64,000 nucleotides of DNA, from the NCBI RefSeq assembly GCF_000423065.1, contig NZ_AUHG01000010.1, forward strand, positions 496,001 to 560,000. The letters run 5' to 3'. This DNA is from Christiangramia echinicola DSM 19838 (GTDB lineage: Bacteria > Bacteroidota > Bacteroidia > Flavobacteriales > Flavobacteriaceae). Positions 39,021 through 47,704 of the stretch are shown here, piece after piece; position 1 is the stretch's first letter; each line of letters opens with the position of its first letter. The notes under the pieces are model-generated. The model was given only the letters and a program-made list of their open reading frames with translations, was not told the origin of the DNA and did no database searches. The position numbers and the translations under genes were made by a program.

Positions 39021-41297
39021 ATGAGAAAATATTTCTTGATCATTTCTTCCTTTATTCTAGGGACACTGGGGTCTACTGCACAGAATTCTGGTATCCAGAG
39101 TACTGTGAAAGACGTTGAGACTAAAGTTGATTCGGTATTAAACCTGATGACCCTCGAAGAGAAAGTTGGACAAATGATTCAATATAACGGTAGTTGGGAC
39201 CTTACAGGGCCTGCTTCTGAAGTTGGAAATAAGGAAAAAGAAGACCGCCTTAAAAAAGGACTGGTTGGTTCAATGCTAAATGTGCTTTCTGTCGAAGCTA
39301 CAGAAAAAGCGCAGAGAATGAATATGGAGAACTCAAGGATCAAAATTCCTTTGATCTTTGGTTATGATGTGATCCATGGATATAAAACTATTTTCCCGGT
39401 GCCACTTGGGGAGACCGCAAGCTGGGACCTTGAGGCTGCTCAGGAATCGGCCAGAATTGCTGCATTAGAATCTGTAGCACAGGGAGTGAACTGGACCTTT
39501 TCACCTATGATAGATATTTCCAGAGATGCCCGTTGGGGTAGGATCATGGAAGGATCTGGGGAAGATACCTACCTGACGTCTAAAATCGCTGTAGCTAAAA
39601 TTAATGGTTACCAGGGAGATGACCTTTCAGATCCAAAGACTATCGCTGCAACTGCGAAACATTTTGCAGGTTATGGACTTGCTGAAGGTGGTAGAGATTA
39701 CAATGCCGTGAACATCGGTAAATATGAGCTTCATAATGTGGTGTTACCACCATTTAAAGCTGCTGCAGATGCGGGAGTAGCTACTTTTATGAATTCTTTC
39801 AATACTATTGACGGTATACCCGCTACCGGAAGTAAAAGTCTGCAAAGAGATCTTTTAAAAGGTAAATGGGACTGGCAGGGATTCATAGTTTCAGACTGGG
39901 GTTCTATTTCAGAAATGATCCCCCACGGATTTGCCCGTGATAAGATTCATGCTGCTGAAATTGCCGTTATCGCTGGTAGCGATATGGATATGGAAGGTGG
40001 TGCTTATGAAGCTGGATTAGAACAGCTGGTTAAAGAAGGTAAGATAGATGAAGGGTTGATTAATGAAGCTGTAAAAAGGATTCTTCGCGTTAAGTTCAAA
40101 ATGGGCTTATTTGAGGATCCTTATAAATACATGAATGCTAACCTGGAAAATGAAGTGCCTTATGATGAGCATAGAAAGACTGCTCGCGATATTGCAAAAA
40201 AATCTATCGTTCTATTAAAGAATGAGAATGATCTCTTGCCTATAAAATCTTCAGTTAAGAAAATAGCAGTTATAGGTCCACTGGCAGATGATAAAGATAC
40301 GCCCATAGGAAACTGGAGGGCACAGGGAGAAACGAATTCAGCAGTTTCAGTATTAGAAGGATTGAAAAATACAGAATTTAATTCGAAAATCACTTATGCC
40401 AAAGGGGTTGCGCTTGGCCAGGGAGAACGCAGTTTTTTGATGCCCCTGGAGATCAATAAAACTGACAGATCTGGAATTCCAGATGCTGTGGCCAAAGCCA
40501 AAGATGCCGAATTGGTGATCATGGTTCTTGGTGAGGACGCATTTCAATCTGGAGAAGGACGTAGCCAGGCAAATATAGGTCTTGCAGGTTTACAACTTGA
40601 ATTACTTAAAGAGGTTCAGAAGGTAAATAAGAATATTGTTTTAGTACTGATGAACGGTAGGCCTATGGAAATTACCTGGGCTGCTGAGAATATTCCTGCA
40701 ATTGTGGAAGTGTGGCAATTAGGAACTGAAAGTGGTAATGCAATCGCCGATGTGCTTTTAGGAAAATATAATCCCTCAGGTAAATTACCGGTTTCATTCC
40801 CTAGAGCTGTTGGTCAGGAGCCACTGTATTATAATAGAATGAATACAGGTAGGCCTGCCAACGATCTGCATGTGACCTATTCTCACTATACAGATATCAC
40901 CAACGGGCCATTATATCCTTTTGGTTTTGGGCTAAGTTATACTACTTTCAATTATGGTGATGTATCATTATCTTCAGAAGAACTATCTGAAGGTGGATCT
41001 CTTACCTTAAGCGTACCGGTTACTAATTCTGGTGATGTAAAAGGAAAGGAAGTCGTTCAGCTTTATCTTCATGATCTTGTTGCAAGTGTAGCCAGACCAA
41101 TCAAAGAATTAAAAGGTTTTAAAATGGTAGAATTGGCTCCCGGTGAAACAAAAACAATTGAATTTATCATTAGCGAAGAAATGCTTAAATTTTACGGTGC
41201 TTCTGAAAAATGGGAAGCTGAACCAGGAGAATTTAAGTTAATGGTTGGTGGAAATTCTGAAGAGCTTAAGACAGTTAAATTTAATTATAACAAGTAA
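39021..41297 (+). CDS. bglX: GH3 beta-glucosidase (BglX-like)
   Basis: A 758-residue exported GH3 enzyme with signal peptide MRKYFLIISSFILGTLGSTAQ. The (beta/alpha)8 domain includes KHFAGYGLAEGGRDYN and the nucleophile in FIVSDWGS (Asp292). The second domain includes KKSIVLLKNENDLLPI, and a C-terminal fibronectin III-like domain starts near FGLSYTTFNYG. It probably releases glucose from beta-glucan oligosaccharides in the periplasm, completing what the GH16 enzymes begin. Its stop codon overlaps the start of the third GH16 gene by one base, so the two are translationally coupled. Confidence 0.95.
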   Translation: MRKYFLIISSFILGTLGSTAQNSGIQSTVKDVETKVDSVLNLMTLEEKVGQMIQYNGSWDLTGPASEVGNKEKEDRLKKGLVGSMLNVLSVEATEKAQRMNMENSRIKIPLIFGYDVIHGYKTIFPVPLGETASWDLEAAQESARIAALESVAQGVNWTFSPMIDISRDARWGRIMEGSGEDTYLTSKIAVAKINGYQGDDLSDPKTIAATAKHFAGYGLAEGGRDYNAVNIGKYELHNVVLPPFKAAADAGVATFMNSFNTIDGIPATGSKSLQRDLLKGKWDWQGFIVSDWGSISEMIPHGFARDKIHAAEIAVIAGSDMDMEGGAYEAGLEQLVKEGKIDEGLINEAVKRILRVKFKMGLFEDPYKYMNANLENEVPYDEHRKTARDIAKKSIVLLKNENDLLPIKSSVKKIAVIGPLADDKDTPIGNWRAQGETNSAVSVLEGLKNTEFNSKITYAKGVALGQGERSFLMPLEINKTDRSGIPDAVAKAKDAELVIMVLGEDAFQSGEGRSQANIGLAGLQLELLKEVQKVNKNIVLVLMNGRPMEITWAAENIPAIVEVWQLGTESGNAIADVLLGKYNPSGKLPVSFPRAVGQEPLYYNRMNTGRPANDLHVTYSHYTDITNGPLYPFGFGLSYTTFNYGDVSLSSEELSEGGSLTLSVPVTNSGDVKGKEVVQLYLHDLVASVARPIKELKGFKMVELAPGETKTIEFIISEEMLKFYGASEKWEAEPGEFKLMVGGNSEELKTVKFNYNK

Positions 41298-42082
41298 TGA
41301 GAAAATATTCCGAAATAATAATCACGGGAAGCTTTTTAATTGGAGCCTTCCTTTCTGGACAGTCACAGGAAAAAATCATTTTTGAAGAGAACTTCAATGG
41401 TGATAAACTGGATATGAGCGTCTGGAATTATGAAGAAGGTGACGGTTGTCCAAACCTTTGCGGCTGGGGAAATAATGAAGAACAGATTTACGACCGCAAG
41501 TATGTAGAGGTGAAAGATGGCAACCTCGTGATCACAGCAGTTAAGAAAGACGGTGAATATTATTCGGGAAAGATCAATTCCAAAAACAACGTTGAATTTA
41601 CCTATGGAGTGATAGAAGTAAGGGCAAAAATTGCTACGGGTAAAGGTCTCTGGCCTGCTATATGGATGTTAGGTGCAAATATTAGCGAGGTTGGATGGCC
41701 TGCTAGTGGTGAAATAGATATTTTGGAGTATATAGGTAGAGAAACTGGAACAGTTTTCACCTCTCTGCACACCCCTGCCAGTCATGGCAATACAATAAAT
41801 ACAAAGAAGACTAAGATTAAAGATATCGAAGAAGGTTTTCATACCTATAAAGCTGTATGGACTAAGAATTATATTGAATTTTTTGTAGATGATGAGCAGT
41901 TGTACAGATTTACTCCAGAGAAATATGATGATAAACATTATCCTTTCAGAAAGGATTTCTATTTCCTTATAAATATGGCAGTTGGTGGAAATCTTGGTGG
42001 TGCCGAAATAAATGATCAGGCCTTACCAGATAAATTCTATATAGATCATATCAAGGTAACTGAGCTTCCTGAAGATTTGTAA
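41297..42082 (+). CDS. GH16 beta-glucanase, third copy
   Basis: A 261-residue GH16 enzyme, close to a bare catalytic domain with a signal peptide (MRKYSEIIITGSFLIGAFLSGQSQ). The catalytic motif is GEIDILEYIG (Glu139 and Glu144), preceded by KGLWPAIWMLGANI, and NMAVGGNLGG near the C-terminus is typical of laminarinases. The ATG shares one base with the stop of the GH3 gene. It is the last gene of the glucan locus and is followed by an intrinsic terminator. Confidence 0.92.
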   Translation: MRKYSEIIITGSFLIGAFLSGQSQEKIIFEENFNGDKLDMSVWNYEEGDGCPNLCGWGNNEEQIYDRKYVEVKDGNLVITAVKKDGEYYSGKINSKNNVEFTYGVIEVRAKIATGKGLWPAIWMLGANISEVGWPASGEIDILEYIGRETGTVFTSLHTPASHGNTINTKKTKIKDIEEGFHTYKAVWTKNYIEFFVDDEQLYRFTPEKYDDKHYPFRKDFYFLINMAVGGNLGGAEINDQALPDKFYIDHIKVTELPEDL

Positions 42083-42090
42083 AAGTACAG

Positions 42091-42157
42091 GCGAAACCTG
42101 GAAAATTATTGGGTTAGCTAGCCTATGTGGATGATTAGCTAAGGTTTCGCTTTTTTT
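42091..42157 (+). terminator. Terminator of the glucan locus
   Basis: GCGAAACCT (42091-42099) pairs with AGGTTTCGC (42142-42150), followed by seven T. The long loop contains a second pairing option between two TTAGCTA segments. Located right after the third GH16 gene. Confidence 0.8.
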
Positions 42158-42232
42158 GTTTATTGACTTCTAATATGTGATTAAAACATAAATCACTGAA
42201 AAAGTGTATATTAAACCCTTAAATCTTAGGGT

Positions 42233-42916
42233 ATGGAACTACGATATACTAAATTTTTCTTCGTTCTAATTTTCTTTCTTTCCTCTTGCGGTAGTACTTA
42301 CATTTATTATAAAAAAGATGCCAAGGTTAAATCAGCCTTTGCTAATAAGGGGAATCCACCGCAAACAGTGCAACAAACAAATGTTGACATCTCCATTGGA
42401 AATTGGAGGCTGGATGCTTTATCTGTTTCTCCAGATGGAACCCACCTTGCTTTGGGCATGGCTCAATTGAATTCTCCAACTCGAAATAGTAATGGGAAAC
42501 TCGAAGTTTATAGTGAATTTGGTAGAAATTTGAAATATACTTTTAAAGATGCCGATCTAAAAAGAATGATAGAAAGCAAAGCTGATTTGGAATATCCTGA
42601 TGCTGTTTATGCTTTTCATCCTTTCAATGTTGGCTATGAAAATAAGAATATTTTGATCGCTCATATTCAACCCTGGTCATCTTCTGATGGTATCCCCCAG
42701 GATGTAGCTTTAAAAATTGATTTAAAAACAGGGAAAGCTGTTGGAGTGCAATTTTTTCCGAGAACAGGTAGACCTCCAATGCCGCAACATGCTTCTAAGG
42801 ATAAATACAATTTTGAGGTTATTAATGGAGAAATGTTCGTGAATGGCCAGAAATTAAATGGAATGCCATCCGGGCTGGATCCCAAATTGCATGATGAGGT
42901 AACTCTCGGTAAATGA
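42233..42916 (+). CDS. Uncharacterised lipoprotein with beta-propeller-like segment
   Basis: A 227-residue lipoprotein (lipobox in FFLSSCGSTY). I do not recognise the family. The stretch DALSVSPDGTHLALGMAQ resembles a WD40/TolB-type propeller blade, and further short beta motifs follow (KLEVYSEFG, NILIAHIQPW), but the protein is too short for a full propeller. It is transcribed after the glucan terminator and ends seven bases before the convergent tadA. Function unknown; no link to the glucan locus is shown. Confidence 0.75.
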   Translation: MELRYTKFFFVLIFFLSSCGSTYIYYKKDAKVKSAFANKGNPPQTVQQTNVDISIGNWRLDALSVSPDGTHLALGMAQLNSPTRNSNGKLEVYSEFGRNLKYTFKDADLKRMIESKADLEYPDAVYAFHPFNVGYENKNILIAHIQPWSSSDGIPQDVALKIDLKTGKAVGVQFFPRTGRPPMPQHASKDKYNFEVINGEMFVNGQKLNGMPSGLDPKLHDEVTLGK

Positions 42917-42923
42917 TAGGATA

Positions 42924-43373
42924 TTAATTCAAATTCCGCTTTTCAATAAAAAATCTTTTTAAAATATCGCTGGCTTCTTTTGCTAAAATTCCGCTTTTTA
43001 CTTCGGTTTTAGGATGTAATTGAACCCCAAATTTTCTGTAACCTCGCTGGAGATCTTCTGCAGCGAATACAATTTTTGAGATCTGACTCCAGTATAAAGC
43101 TCCTGCACACATCTGGCATGGTTCCAGGGTAATATACATGGTGCAATTCTGAAGGTACTTCCCGCCAAGAAAATTTGCTGCGGCAGTGATCGCCTGCATT
43201 TCGGCGTGAGCGGTTACATCATTTAAAGTTTCCGTCAGGTTGTGCCCGCGTGCGATTATCCTGTCATTTATAACTACAACAACTCCAACCGGGATCTCTC
43301 CTTTTTCATAGGCCGTTTCAGCTTCTTCCAAAGCCTTTTTCATAAAATATTCATCGTTGAATGGAGACAGCAT
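42924..43373 (-). CDS. tadA: tRNA adenosine deaminase
   Basis: A 149-residue cytidine-deaminase-fold enzyme that converts A34 to inosine in tRNA-Arg. Zinc ligands and the catalytic Glu are in TAHAEMQAI and LEPCQMCAGALYW. The open frame continues upstream to 43445, but that part overlaps the dxs promoter region and is unlike TadA; two adjacent ATG codons at 43376 and 43373 give the normal length. The gene is divergent from dxs with about 90 bases between starts. Confidence 0.92.
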   Translation of the reverse strand: MLSPFNDEYFMKKALEEAETAYEKGEIPVGVVVVINDRIIARGHNLTETLNDVTAHAEMQAITAAANFLGGKYLQNCTMYITLEPCQMCAGALYWSQISKIVFAAEDLQRGYRKFGVQLHPKTEVKSGILAKEASDILKRFFIEKRNLN

Positions 43374-43449
43374 CATTAAATTTTTCCTGAAAGATATAAA
43401 TTTTGAAGGTTGAATTATAGCAAGCCCTGTGCAATTCAGTTGCATAATG

Positions 43450-43457
43450 TAACTTTG
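43450..43457 (+). promoter_or_regulatory. -7 element of a very short-leader dxs promoter
   Basis: TAACTTTG matches the Bacteroidota -7 consensus TAnnTTTG exactly and lies only 6 bases before the dxs ATG at 43464. Transcription would start at or within a few bases of the ATG. I see no TTG at the ideal -33 spacing. Confidence 0.5.
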
Positions 43458-43463
43458 CGGGGT

Positions 43464-45233
43464 ATGGCCGGAATTCTAGAAAATATAAATACTCCTTTAG
43501 ATCTTAGGGATCTGAAGGAAGAAGAACTAGCTCAGCTTGCTCAGGAACTTCGTAGATTCATTATTGATATTGTTGCTACCAAAGAAGGACATCTTGGAGC
43601 TAGTCTTGGAGTGGTGGAACTAACCATTGCCTTGCATTATATTTTTAATACTCCCAAAGACCTCCTGGTTTGGGATGTTGGACACCAGGCATATGGTCAT
43701 AAGATCTTAACCGGCAGGCGTGATAATTTTGAAACCAACAGGCAGCTTAATGGATTAAGCGGATTTCCTAAGCGAGAAGAAAGTGAATACGATACTTTTG
43801 GGGTGGGGCATTCTTCTACCTCTATCTCGGCAGCATTGGGAATGGCAATTGCTTCAAATTTAAAGGGAGAAACCGAAAAACAGCATATAGCCGTGATCGG
43901 GGATGCTTCCATAGCCAGCGGGATGGCCTTTGAAGGATTAAATCATGCCGGAGTAACCAAAGCGAATCTCTTAGTAATTCTTAATGATAATGCGATTGGG
44001 ATAGACCCAAGTGTTGGAGCATTGAAGGAGTATCTTACCAAAGCCAGAGTTGGTTATAGACCATCCCGGGATAATATTATTGAAGCGCTCAACTTTAAAT
44101 ACTTCGGGCCGGTAGATGGTCATGACCTAAAAGGCCTTTTAAAGGTGCTGGAGGAAATGAAAGCTATCAAAGGACCCAAGTTTCTACATGTGATCACAAA
44201 GAAGGGGAAAGGCCTTAAAAAGGCTGAAGAGGATCAGGTTAAGTATCATGCTCCCGGGAAGTTTGAACCGAATACGGGTGAGCTTCTGAAATATGACACT
44301 GATGGATTGCCTCTGAAGTATCAGGATGTATTTGGGCTTAGTCTCGTAGAACTGGCAGAAAAAAATGAAAAGATCATCGGGATCACTCCGGCTATGCCTA
44401 CAGGGAGTTCATTAAAGTACATGATGAAAACTTTCCCAGAAAGAGCATTTGACGTGGGTATCGCAGAGCAACATGCCGTCACTCTTTCCGCAGGGATGGC
44501 GACACAGGGATTTGTGGTCTATTGTGCTATTTATTCTACCTTTCTGCAAAGAGCCTATGATCAGTTGATACATGATGTGGCTTTACAAAAATTACCGGTG
44601 ATCTTTTGCCTGGACCGTGCAGGACTGGTAGGAGAAGATGGAGCCACGCATCACGGAGTCTTTGATATTGCTTATGCCAGGTGTATTCCCAATCTTATGA
44701 TCGCTGCACCAGCAAATGAAGTAGAGCTTAGAAACTTATTATATACCGCTCAATTAGGCCTGGATGCACCACTAATAATTAGATATCCAAGAGGTAGGGG
44801 AGTTTTAAATGAATGGAAGCTGCCTTTTGAGAAAGTAAAGATTGGTAAGGGAGAATGTATAAAAGAGGGTAGTGATCTGGCTGTTCTAAGTATTGGTAAT
44901 ATGGCCTGTAATGTAGATACCGCAATCAAGCAATTACTTTCGCCTGGAAAAGTCGCCCATTACGATATGAAATTCGTAAAACCAATGGATGAAGAATTGC
45001 TTAAAGGCATCTTCAAGAAATACTCAAAAATCATTACTGTAGAGGACGGAGTGAAAAAAGGTGGTTTTGGGAGTGTAATTTTAGAATACGCGGCAAGCCT
45101 TGGTTATAAGGGAGATATCGAAATATTAGGTGTCCCCGATGAATTTATTGAACAAGGAAGTGTAGATCAATTACAAGAAATTTGCGGAATTCACGTTGAA
45201 GGAATACAAGAAAAAATAAAATCTATGATATAG
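43464..45233 (+). CDS. dxs: 1-deoxy-D-xylulose-5-phosphate synthase
   Basis: A 589-residue thiamine-diphosphate enzyme making DXP from pyruvate and glyceraldehyde-3-phosphate, the first step of the MEP isoprenoid pathway. Visible features: GHQAYGHKILTGR, GHSSTSISAALGMA, the ThDP motif starting GDASIASGMAFEGLNHAG and ending LNDN, and DVGIAEQHAVTLSAGMA. An upstream TTG at 43410 would add 18 residues overlapping the promoter; ATG 43464 gives the usual start MAGILENINTPLDLRDL. It is followed 39 bases later by the DUF3078 gene. Confidence 0.95.
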   Translation: MAGILENINTPLDLRDLKEEELAQLAQELRRFIIDIVATKEGHLGASLGVVELTIALHYIFNTPKDLLVWDVGHQAYGHKILTGRRDNFETNRQLNGLSGFPKREESEYDTFGVGHSSTSISAALGMAIASNLKGETEKQHIAVIGDASIASGMAFEGLNHAGVTKANLLVILNDNAIGIDPSVGALKEYLTKARVGYRPSRDNIIEALNFKYFGPVDGHDLKGLLKVLEEMKAIKGPKFLHVITKKGKGLKKAEEDQVKYHAPGKFEPNTGELLKYDTDGLPLKYQDVFGLSLVELAEKNEKIIGITPAMPTGSSLKYMMKTFPERAFDVGIAEQHAVTLSAGMATQGFVVYCAIYSTFLQRAYDQLIHDVALQKLPVIFCLDRAGLVGEDGATHHGVFDIAYARCIPNLMIAAPANEVELRNLLYTAQLGLDAPLIIRYPRGRGVLNEWKLPFEKVKIGKGECIKEGSDLAVLSIGNMACNVDTAIKQLLSPGKVAHYDMKFVKPMDEELLKGIFKKYSKIITVEDGVKKGGFGSVILEYAASLGYKGDIEILGVPDEFIEQGSVDQLQEICGIHVEGIQEKIKSMI

Positions 45234-45272
45234 ATTTTTTATTTTCGCAATTCCGAAAACCCAAGTCAATAA

Positions 45273-46265
45273 ATGAAGTTCCGAATCCTACTATTCCTTT
45301 TCTGCCTTACATCACTAAAAACTCTAGCCTCTGATAATAAATTTATTACAGTAAGGGATACTACTTCAACCATATCAAAAGACACTACAAATACAGATTC
45401 CATGATGATCTACTGGACCGAGAAGAACACTTTTGGAGTGAATCTTAGTGAGGTGGCTTTCGTGAACTGGAATTCTGGTGGTAATAACTCTGTTTCAGCA
45501 CTTTTTTACGCCAACTTTCAAAGGAACTTCGAAAAAGATTATACGATCTGGAAAAATTCGGCTTCGCTGCGGTATGGTATCAATGCCCAGGAAGGACGTG
45601 AGATCAGAAAGACAGAAGATGAATTAAGACTGAATTCATCCTTCGGCTTCAGGCAGGATAGTACATCAAACTGGTATTATTCGGGAAAATTTAGTTTTAA
45701 TTCTCAGTTCTCCAATGGTTATAAGTATCCAGATACCGAAGTTGCCATTTCCAGGTTTATGGCCCCAGGTTATACCTTTCTTGGTGCCGGAACAGAATTT
45801 TCGCATCCAGAGGAAGATCTAACAGTATATCTATCTCCCATAACTTTCAAATCTACCTTTGTACTGGACCAGAGACTGGCCAATGAAGGTATGTTCGGGG
45901 TGGAACCTGCGGTCACAGATGAACTGGGAAATATTCTAAAGGAAGGAGAGAACGTTAGGACAGAATTCGGGTTCCTGGTCACCAGTGGCTTCAGTAAAGA
46001 GGTCTGGGAGAATATCGACGTAAACAATCAGGTAAGTCTTTATTCAGACTATTTGAATAAATTCGGGAATGTAGATGTAGACTGGCAATTATCAGTGAAC
46101 ATGCAGGTAAACGACTTTGTAAAAGCTAACGTTGGCACCCATATTCGCTATGATGATGATGTAAAATTCAAGGAAGATACCAACGGAGACGGGAAGCTAG
46201 AAACTTCCGGTCCGCGTATTCAGCTTAAACAAATGCTGGGTGTAGGTATCGTATATGATTTCTGA
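45273..46265 (+). CDS. DUF3078 outer-membrane-type protein
   Basis: A 330-residue exported protein, signal peptide MKFRILLFLFCLTSLKTLAS. The body is rich in alternating beta strands (VAFVNWNSGGNNSVSALFYANFQ, YYSGKFSFNSQFSNGY) and ends GVGIVYDF with a C-terminal Phe, as outer-membrane barrels do. The NWNSGG segment is typical of DUF3078, common next to dxs in Flavobacteriia. Function unknown. It converges with dgt, with two bases between stop codons. Confidence 0.8.
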   Translation: MKFRILLFLFCLTSLKTLASDNKFITVRDTTSTISKDTTNTDSMMIYWTEKNTFGVNLSEVAFVNWNSGGNNSVSALFYANFQRNFEKDYTIWKNSASLRYGINAQEGREIRKTEDELRLNSSFGFRQDSTSNWYYSGKFSFNSQFSNGYKYPDTEVAISRFMAPGYTFLGAGTEFSHPEEDLTVYLSPITFKSTFVLDQRLANEGMFGVEPAVTDELGNILKEGENVRTEFGFLVTSGFSKEVWENIDVNNQVSLYSDYLNKFGNVDVDWQLSVNMQVNDFVKANVGTHIRYDDDVKFKEDTNGDGKLETSGPRIQLKQMLGVGIVYDF

Positions 46266-46267
46266 AC

Positions 46268-47614
46268 TTAAAGGCTTTGTCCCTTATATTTTTTAAAAGA
46301 TGCTACCGTCATTCCATCGGTAAGTGAAGCTGTATAGGAACAAATCCCTATTAGTTTCTCATAAACCGATTCACTTTCCATTACTGGATCCAATTCCGGA
46401 ACCGATTTTAAAACCAGTTTAGTAAAATTAGAGCTTTCAGCATTCCTTTCAGGAAGTATAGCTTTAGTGTAAACATCCAGGAGGTAAGAAAGCATTCTGT
46501 ATCCCGCAATTTCTTTGCTTATCACCTCTTCACTCTGATAGATCTTTTCAATACTAATCTTAATGATATCCTTGATCTGAGCCTCATATTTGCTCATATC
46601 GAATAGAGATTCATGAAATTCACCGTTTAAAATGGCTTCTTCATTCTGAATAAAAATATCAGCCGCTTCAACGATCAATGTATTTATGGCAAGTGAACGC
46701 AAATATGCTAACCTGTCTGCAGTACTTTTTAGTTGATTATACTTGCCAGTATTAATGTTATCCTTAACCAGTTTTATAAGGTATTCAAGGGCATAATCTT
46801 CATCTATAAGCCCAAGATTTATCCCGTCTTCAAAATCGATGATCGTATAGCAAATATCATCTGCTGCTTCAACCAGAAACGCCAGTGGGTGCCTAGAATA
46901 GCCAATATCCTTTCCGTCCCTGGTCTTTTTAAGACCCAGTTCTTCGGCTACTTCCTCAAAAACAGCTCTTTCACTTTGGAAAAATCCGAATTTCTTATCT
47001 TCAATTTTATTCGTTGGTTTGTGTGGTAAAGATTCTTTAGGGTATTTAGTAAAGGCTCCCAGAGTGGAATATGATAATCTTAGACCTCCGGTAATTCCCG
47101 GTCTGTTTTCAGTAAGTATCTTGAAACCATTTGCATTACCTTCAAATTTCACCAGGTCCTGAAATTCTTTTTCTGAAAGCTGATCCTTGAATCGGTTCCC
47201 GTTCCCATGGCTAAAATATTCGCCAATAGCTTTCTCTCCTGAATGTCCAAAAGGTGGATTTCCAATATCATGAGCAAGCGCAGCCGCGGCTACAATTGCT
47301 CCGAAATCGTTCATTCTATAACCAAAAGTATCTCTTAAATGAGGATGTTTTTCAATTAGTTTCTGGCCGGCGAGTCTGCCTAAAGATCTTCCCACAACCG
47401 AAACTTCAAGACTGTGTGTTAGCCTGGTATGTACGAAATCTGTCTTGGAAAGCGGTATCACCTGAGTCTTATCCTGTAAACTTCTAAAGGCAGAAGAAAA
47501 GATGATCCTGTCGTAATCCACTTCAAAACCCAGACGGGTTTCATTCTGTTCTTTTCTTAGTCTTTTATGTGTGTCTCCAAATCGTTTAAGAGATAAGAGT
47601 TGCTCCCAATTCAT
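46268..47614 (-). CDS. dgt: dGTP triphosphohydrolase-like HD protein
   Basis: A 448-residue HD-superfamily phosphohydrolase that cleaves dNTPs to nucleoside and triphosphate. The metal ligands are in HTRLTHSLEVS and AALAHDIGNPPFGHSGE, with a further Asp in LVEAADDICYTIIDFED. An ATG eight codons upstream (47638) exists; MNWEQLLSLKRFGD at 47614 is the typical start. It lies directly downstream of the nrdA terminator, so dNTP degradation and dNTP synthesis genes are neighbours on the same strand. Confidence 0.92.
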   Translation of the reverse strand: MNWEQLLSLKRFGDTHKRLRKEQNETRLGFEVDYDRIIFSSAFRSLQDKTQVIPLSKTDFVHTRLTHSLEVSVVGRSLGRLAGQKLIEKHPHLRDTFGYRMNDFGAIVAAAALAHDIGNPPFGHSGEKAIGEYFSHGNGNRFKDQLSEKEFQDLVKFEGNANGFKILTENRPGITGGLRLSYSTLGAFTKYPKESLPHKPTNKIEDKKFGFFQSERAVFEEVAEELGLKKTRDGKDIGYSRHPLAFLVEAADDICYTIIDFEDGINLGLIDEDYALEYLIKLVKDNINTGKYNQLKSTADRLAYLRSLAINTLIVEAADIFIQNEEAILNGEFHESLFDMSKYEAQIKDIIKISIEKIYQSEEVISKEIAGYRMLSYLLDVYTKAILPERNAESSNFTKLVLKSVPELDPVMESESVYEKLIGICSYTASLTDGMTVASFKKYKGQSL

Positions 47615-47635
47615 ATAAATGTCTTTGTTGTGGCC

Positions 47636-47643
47636 CAAAAATA
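47636..47643 (-). promoter_or_regulatory. -7 element before dgt
   Basis: Read on the minus strand, TATTTTTG fits TAnnTTTG and starts just past the nrdA terminator T run. It is 21 bases upstream of the preferred dgt ATG. No clear -33 TTG is seen at the ideal spacing. Confidence 0.4.
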
Positions 47644-47645
47644 TT

Positions 47646-47672
47646 AAAAAAGGGAAGTAATAACTACTTCCC
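47646..47672 (-). terminator. Intrinsic terminator of nrdA
   Basis: On the minus strand GGGAAGTA pairs with TACTTCCC across a five-base loop (47652-47659 with 47665-47672) and is followed by six T. It begins about 33 bases after the nrdA stop codon. Confidence 0.88.
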
Positions 47673-47704
47673 CTTCTTAATTCAAATTTGTATTAGCCAA
47701 ATTT

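Noticed and set aside
43374-43445. Longer tadA start
   Set aside because: The extension overlaps the dxs promoter area, does not resemble TadA and exceeds the usual family length.
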